DNA from: Rhodoferax sp.
GTDB lineage: Bacteria > Pseudomonadota > Gammaproteobacteria > Burkholderiales > Burkholderiaceae_C
NCBI GenBank assembly: GCA_013791765.1
Contig: VMTC01000038.1
Location: forward strand, 1 to 39,341
Direction: 5' to 3'
DNA length: 39,341 nucleotides
The notes beneath the pieces were generated by a model. The model worked only from the letters and a program-made list of their open reading frames with translations. It ran no database searches and had not been told where the DNA came from. This document shows, one piece after another, positions 35,266 to 39,341 of this stretch; position 1 is the first letter of the stretch, and the number at the start of each line of letters is the position of its first letter. The position numbers were made by a program, and so were the translations under genes.

Positions 35266-35336
35266 GAATTTGCTACATTTTAAGTAGCTGCTGACTCAAA
35301 TTGCACCTGGGATGGAGCTCAATTTAACCTATAAAT
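35266..35336 (+). repeat. Dispersed element, copy 9 (diverged)
   Basis: GAATTTGCTACATTTTAAGT, then AGCTGCTGACTCAAATTGCA and a GGGATGGAGCTCAATTTAAC end. The second half has drifted from the consensus. It runs into the 3' end of the minus-strand peptidase gene, supplying its TAA stop (35326-35324) and last few codons. It is the only intergenic copy lying antisense to the gene it borders. Confidence 0.65.
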
Positions 35337-36235
35337 TCCAGCGCCGCACACACCGCCGCCACTTGCGCGGCAATGCATTGCTCTGGCGTGGCGCGGGGGC
35401 TGTCGGGATAGACCTCGGTGGTGGTGGTGTAGCGCGCATCGGTGATGCCAGCGCACAGGCCCAGGCCCTTCATGTCGTAGTGGATGACGCCATGCGCCAC
35501 CAAAGGTGAGCCGATGATGCCGCCCTGGTCATCCGCCGGAGCGATGTGTGTGACGCGCGCCACCGCCCCAATGATGGCCTGCTGGAACTCGGGCTGGGGG
35601 TTGGCGGTGTCGTCCACCAGGTAGAAGCCTTCCGGGATGGGGTGCGACACAAAGGGCTTGCCATCGCGCGCGGCCACGGCTGGGCGGTATTCGGATTCGT
35701 CTGTGTCGGTGGTTTCGTGCAGGTCGATGTGGGCGACAAACTGCCCAAGCAAAGGCGCCACCAAGCGCATCAAGGCGGCAGACTCCTGCGCCGGACTGGC
35801 CTCAAAAAACGAACGATTCGGATCGATGGCATCAAAGTTCCAGCGCTGGATGCGCTCATACGCCCAGGGGCTGACGCACGGCGCCACCAGCAGATTGACC
35901 CGGCCCGCGTAGCCTTGCGCATGCGCGTCCACAAAGCGCAGCGCGCCGTGCACGCCACTGCTCTCGTAGCCATGGACACCGCCGGTAACCAGTACGGTGG
36001 GCAACTCTGGCTGCCAAGGGTGGCTGCGGATCGCCATCAGGGGATAGCGCTCATGGCCGTAGACCACCTCGCCATAAGTTGACACCTCCAAACGCTCACG
36101 CAGGCGCTCGACAACGCCCAACACATCATCTGCGTAACTGCGCTGGCGCACTTGGCGCGCACGCCAGCGGGCCAGTTCTGCCGGCCCCCAAGGCTGGTCG
36201 GGCGCGCCGATGGGGTAAAAATGTGGGTTGCTCAT
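35324..36235 (-). CDS. M14-type metallocarboxypeptidase
   Basis: 303 residues from ATG 36235 (MSNPHFYPIG); upstream in-frame sequence to 36403 has no family similarity. Zinc ligands of the M14 type are H88 and E91 (GGVHGYES) and H173 (IDLHETTD). The substrate-binding N140-R141 in DPNRSF is present. No signal peptide, so cytoplasmic. It may act on small peptides or amide-linked metabolites (succinylglutamate desuccinylase-like enzymes share the fold). The last codons and stop lie in dispersed-element copy 9. Confidence 0.82.
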   Translation of the reverse strand: MSNPHFYPIGAPDQPWGPAELARWRARQVRQRSYADDVLGVVERLRERLEVSTYGEVVYGHERYPLMAIRSHPWQPELPTVLVTGGVHGYESSGVHGALRFVDAHAQGYAGRVNLLVAPCVSPWAYERIQRWNFDAIDPNRSFFEASPAQESAALMRLVAPLLGQFVAHIDLHETTDTDESEYRPAVAARDGKPFVSHPIPEGFYLVDDTANPQPEFQQAIIGAVARVTHIAPADDQGGIIGSPLVAHGVIHYDMKGLGLCAGITDARYTTTTEVYPDSPRATPEQCIAAQVAAVCAALEFIG

Positions 36236-36420
36236 TGGGGGTGTTGCCTGGTTGGGGGCTGTTTGGCTTAGGCCGCAGGATGATGCCATGGCGCTATTTT
36301 GCCCGCCAGGCCGAAGCATTTGACGACGCGGTGTGATCCAATGGCCTCTACTTGAACCCCTGAGAACCTCAAACCCATGAAACACAGTGGCATGACCGCG
36401 CAAACACTGGCAGCATTCCA

Positions 36421-37320
36421 GTGAGTCAAATTTTCCCGATTCGTTACATCAACCCGGTGTTTCGCCCGCCCAGCGAAGCCGAGTCGTTGATTCTGCCGCT
36501 CACCAACGGCTGCTCCTGGAACAAGTGCACCTACTGCGAGATGTACACCGCGCCGCAAAAGAAATTTACCCTGCGCGACGAGGATGAAACCCTGGCGGCG
36601 CTACGTGCCTGCGGTGAACAGTTCGCACACCAGGTGCAACGGGTGTTTCTGGGTGATGGTGATGCGCTGGCGCTGTCCACCCGGCGGCTGATGACGGTGC
36701 TGGCCGCCATCAAAACGCATTTACCCCGCGTGCGGCGCATTTCCAGCTATTGCCTGCCGCGCAACCTGCGCCACAAAACGGCGTCAGAGCTGCAAGAACT
36801 GCGCGAGGCCGGTTTGTCGCTGGCCTATGTGGGCGCCGAATCGGGCGACGACGAGGTGTTGCTGCGGGTCAACAAGGGGGAAACGTTTGAATCCACCCGC
36901 GAAGCACTTGATAAGCTGGGTGCAGCGGGCATCACCCGCTCGGTGATGTTGCTCAATGGGTTGGGCGGTGCAGTGCTTTCGCAGCAGCACGCTGCCAACT
37001 CGGCCCGCCTGATCAATCAGACCCAGCCAGAATTCCTGGCCACGTTGGTGGTGAGCTTCCCGCAGGGCGAGTCACGATTTCGCCAGGGTTTTCCGCAATG
37101 GGAGCCACTTGATCAGCCTGCCCTGTTTGCCGAGATGGCAGAGTTTTTGCGGGCCTTGGAGCTCAAGCGCACGGTGTTTCGCAGCGACCATGCCTCCAAC
37201 TGGCTGGTGTTGAAAGGCACACTGGGTGCGGACAAGGAACGTCTGCTGGCCCAGGTGAGCACTGCAATGCAGCACCCGGAATCGGCCAAGCTGCGCCCAA
37301 GCTGGCAGCGTGGGCTTTGA
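36421..37320 (+). CDS. Radical SAM protein
   Basis: 299 residues from a GTG at 36421. The cluster motif NGCSWNKCTYCEMY gives C31, C36 and C39 (CX4CX2C), which I associate with this subgroup rather than the canonical CX3CX2C. A GDGDAL segment (~79) and YVGAESGDDEVL (~139) are the usual SAM-binding strands. The product is unknown. The 185-base gap before it separates it from the divergent peptidase gene and holds no convincing gene. Confidence 0.88.
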   Translation: MSQIFPIRYINPVFRPPSEAESLILPLTNGCSWNKCTYCEMYTAPQKKFTLRDEDETLAALRACGEQFAHQVQRVFLGDGDALALSTRRLMTVLAAIKTHLPRVRRISSYCLPRNLRHKTASELQELREAGLSLAYVGAESGDDEVLLRVNKGETFESTREALDKLGAAGITRSVMLLNGLGGAVLSQQHAANSARLINQTQPEFLATLVVSFPQGESRFRQGFPQWEPLDQPALFAEMAEFLRALELKRTVFRSDHASNWLVLKGTLGADKERLLAQVSTAMQHPESAKLRPSWQRGL

Positions 37321-37394
37321 CCGGCGCTGCATTCACTGGCATGACTGGTGCTTTGCGTGACGCAGGCGCAGTAGATTCTGCGTTTGACTGCACA

Positions 37395-38321
37395 ATGGGG
37401 CCTTCTTCGTTTGCCACCACTGCTTCCCCTGCCGTGCCCACTCATCACCATCCACTGACTCACCGACGACTCACGCGCCGCTCTGCCCTCCTGGGCGGTC
37501 TTGGCCTGCTGGCGCTGCCCGCCTCACACCTTGGCGCAGTCCCGCAGCCCCCGGCTGTCTGGCCGCAAGCGTCACAGGTGCCAGGTGGCATCGCCCGGCT
37601 GTCGCTGGGCCCAGCAAAGGCGCGACCCCTCGCGTACGCGGGCGACGTGCCCTTGCTGGTGTTGGGTGATGTGATCGAGTGGACGGCACTGGTCGGCATT
37701 GCGCTGGCCACTGCGCCCGGCGAGGCGAGCATCATGGTGCAAGACGCTAATGGCGGCGGCCCGCGCCAGATCAGCTACACCGTGGTGCCCAAGCAGTACC
37801 AGGAGCAGCGCCTGAAGGTGTCGCCGCGCACGGTCGATTTGTCGCCACCCGACCAAGCACGCTACGAGCGCGAGCGCGCGCACTTGGCCACCGTCATGGC
37901 CACCTTCAGCGAGCCATTGCCGCTGGCATCCATCTTGCGCATGCAGGTGCCGACGCCAGGGCGACGCTCCAGTTCGTTCGGTTTGCGCCGCGTGTTCAAC
38001 GGGCAGGCGCGCAGCCCGCACAGCGGCATGGACATCGCAGCCAGCACCGGCACGCCGGTGGTAGCGCCGTTGCCGGGGCGGGTGATTGACACGGGCGACT
38101 ATTTCTTCAATGGCAACACGGTGTGGCTGGACCATGGAGGCGGGCTGTTGAGCATGATGTGCCACCTGAGCGCCGTCGACGTCAAGCCTGGCGACCTGCT
38201 GAAGACCGGCGAGCGCCTGGGCGCCGTGGGCGCCACCGGCCGCGTCACCGGGCCACACCTGCATTGGGGCGTGCTACTGAACCGCGCCATGGTGGACCCC
38301 GCGCTGTTTCTGCTGGCCTGA
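37395..38321 (+). CDS. Tat-exported M23-family peptidase (LysM-less)
   Basis: 308 residues from ATG 37395. The N-terminal region has LTRRSALLGGLGLLALPA (27-44), a twin-arginine signal. The C-terminal M23 domain has HSGMDIA and GPHLHWG, the zinc ligands of lysostaphin-type endopeptidases. The middle (about 60-180) resembles the N-terminal beta-domain of such periplasmic peptidases. The likely role is cutting peptidoglycan cross-links in the periplasm. The gene starts 74 bases after the radical SAM stop; upstream in-frame codons to 37317 are probably not translated. Confidence 0.88.
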   Translation: MGPSSFATTASPAVPTHHHPLTHRRLTRRSALLGGLGLLALPASHLGAVPQPPAVWPQASQVPGGIARLSLGPAKARPLAYAGDVPLLVLGDVIEWTALVGIALATAPGEASIMVQDANGGGPRQISYTVVPKQYQEQRLKVSPRTVDLSPPDQARYERERAHLATVMATFSEPLPLASILRMQVPTPGRRSSSFGLRRVFNGQARSPHSGMDIAASTGTPVVAPLPGRVIDTGDYFFNGNTVWLDHGGGLLSMMCHLSAVDVKPGDLLKTGERLGAVGATGRVTGPHLHWGVLLNRAMVDPALFLLA

Positions 38322-38370
38322 TGCGGGCGCAACCAGCCTCGCATTGGCCGTCAATGAACTTGAAAGCCTG

Positions 38371-38434
38371 ACATTTGCTCTATTTTTAGTAGCTACTTTC
38401 GCTTATTCCACGTGGGCTAGAGGCCTATTTGTCA
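38371..38434 (+). repeat. Dispersed element, copy 10
   Basis: ACATTTGCTCTATTTTTAGT, then AGCTACTTTCGCTTATTCCA and CGTGGGCTAGAGGCCTATTT. Very close to the consensus. It lies 50 bases after the M23 gene on the same strand. Confidence 0.88.
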
Positions 38435-38535
38435 CTAAATTCACGGAGGACATCAGACTTGTCTGTATCCTTTCCCTAAACGTTCAACTCAGGCTGAAGC
38501 TTGCCGCCCAATCGACAAGGTTTGCCATCAAAACC

Positions 38536-39018
38536 ATGCTGAGTCCACTCAAAAACCTACTGACCCAATTCTTCATGCCCGATGAAGCCCGCTCGACCTT
38601 TGATGAGGCCCACAGTCTGCAATTGGCAACGGCAGTGCTGCTGGTCGAGGTGATGCGCGCTGACGCCAACGTCACCGCCGCGGAGCGCGCCGCAACGATC
38701 ACGGCGCTGCGCAAAAAATTTGCTTTGGAAAACGACGAACTGGCTCGACTCCTGGCTGAAGCGAAGAACACCGCCAAGAGCGCCAACGACTACTTTAGCT
38801 TTACCAGCGCAATGAACGACGAGTTCACGCAGGCCCAAAAAATCCAGGTCGTCGAAGATATGTGGCAAGTCGCCTATGCCGATGGTCAGCTGGACGGCAA
38901 CGAGAACCACCTGATCAGCAAAATTGCCGGCTTGCTGCACGTCACCCACGGTGATTACATTGCCGCCAAGCTGCACGCCAAGCAAGCCGCACAGCAACTC
39001 TCAGCCCGCTTGGGTTAA
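38536..39018 (+). CDS. TerB-like (tellurite resistance TerB family) protein
   Basis: 160 residues from ATG 38536. Upstream in-frame sequence to 38344 lies partly in dispersed-element copy 10 and is not coding. The helical pattern LQLATAVLLVEVMRADANVT, then AERAATITALRKKF and QVVEDMWQVAYADGQLDGNE, is the TerB/DjlA-N fold, with acidic residues (D..D/E) at the typical positions. The family is named for tellurite resistance, but most members have other, unknown roles. A small acidic gene follows 29 bases later. Confidence 0.83.
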   Translation: MLSPLKNLLTQFFMPDEARSTFDEAHSLQLATAVLLVEVMRADANVTAAERAATITALRKKFALENDELARLLAEAKNTAKSANDYFSFTSAMNDEFTQAQKIQVVEDMWQVAYADGQLDGNENHLISKIAGLLHVTHGDYIAAKLHAKQAAQQLSARLG

Positions 39019-39047
39019 CCTCGCCGCCTTACAACCATAGGAACACC

Positions 39048-39296
39048 ATGAAGAAACTTAATGTCACCATTAAATTGCAAATGTCCGTGCCAGATGACTG
39101 GGAACTGGTCCAAACGTCTGAAGGCGGGCAGGTGTTAAAGCTCCCCAACAACCAGTATCTGGACATGGCCATTGAACCCTTGTTTGCAAGCGACCCGGAA
39201 GAAACCTGGAGCAGCACAGAGGACAACGACACCCTGAACGATATTCTGGACCTGGTGGAGAGCGAAGAAGTGGCCTACGAGTTCGTCACCCACTGA
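39048..39296 (+). CDS. Small acidic hypothetical protein
   Basis: 82 residues, starting MKKLNVTIKLQMSVPDDWEL, with an acidic tail (SDPEETWSSTEDNDTLNDIL). TAGGAA lies upstream. No recognised family. Spacing suggests co-transcription with the TerB-like gene. Confidence 0.6.
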   Translation: MKKLNVTIKLQMSVPDDWELVQTSEGGQVLKLPNNQYLDMAIEPLFASDPEETWSSTEDNDTLNDILDLVESEEVAYEFVTH

Positions 39297-39341
39297 ACCA
39301 GGCAGTGAGCGCACTCAAACTCATTTGGGTCAACGCCAATG

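Noticed and set aside
34161-35267. Long plus-strand open frame (368 codons)
   Set aside because: It is antisense to rluE and the adjacent minus-strand gene, which have clear family motifs; its His/Gln-rich product is typical of a GC-rich shadow frame.
36079-36336. Short frame ending MPWRYFARQAEAFDDAV between the peptidase and radical SAM genes
   Set aside because: The last residues look protein-like, but most of the frame is antisense to the peptidase and no start signal stands out.

Overview
The window looks like a chromosomal segment of a Burkholderiales betaproteobacterium, most likely of the Comamonadaceae (Rhodoferax/Polaromonas-like). The basis is high GC coding sequence, the protein flavour of MutS, SerA, SufS and GlnRS, and ten dispersed copies of a ~60-70 bp intergenic element that I associate with that group. 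Genus-level placement is inference.

Layout. 1-366: left edge with little content. 367-4211: four-gene osmoprotectant ABC transporter in the same gene order as E. coli osmF-yehYXW. 4439-11294: iron-sulfur assembly operon (26-codon leader ORF, sufA, sufB, sufC, sufD, sufS, sufU, an Nfu-type protein, and an NsrR/IscR-like Rrf2 regulator). Every junction from the leader to sufU is an ATGA stop/start overlap. 11345-20619: housekeeping block (serA, mutS, an Anbu proteasome-like peptidase, an alpha/beta hydrolase, uppP on the minus strand, a LON-N domain protein, glnS). mutS carries a copy of the dispersed element inside its reading frame.

20661-34121 is accessory. It opens with a visibly A+T-richer two-gene cassette (20661-23020): a protein whose C-terminal third resembles a DisA_N/diadenylate-cyclase-like (DACNV-like) domain, translationally coupled to a 440-residue protein I do not recognise. 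This is the best candidate here for an undescribed system. Next come a PLD-like protein, a tandem DUF2283 protein, an orphan addiction-module antitoxin beside a membrane NERD nuclease-like protein, a zeta-toxin-like P-loop protein overlapped by a 56-residue gene, an MNT/HEPN pair with a double operator, and a cold-shock/membrane/excalibur fusion. Several of these genes are followed directly by a copy of the dispersed element. Broken copies of island genes (MNT at 28241, PLD at 31666, DUF924 at 33346) show repeated duplication and decay.

28408-31536 is an ECF42 sigma-factor operon: YCII/DGPF and VOC proteins alternate and the sigma factor comes last. A candidate ECF42 promoter lies between inverted repeats upstream of the first VOC gene. 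After further small genes (DUF2442 family, a GIY-YIG-like protein, hypotheticals), the window returns to chromosomal genes: an uncharacterised protein and rluE (minus), an M14-type peptidase (minus), a radical SAM protein, a Tat-exported M23 peptidase, a TerB-like protein and a small acidic protein. I saw no rRNA, tRNA, CRISPR array or complete insertion sequence.
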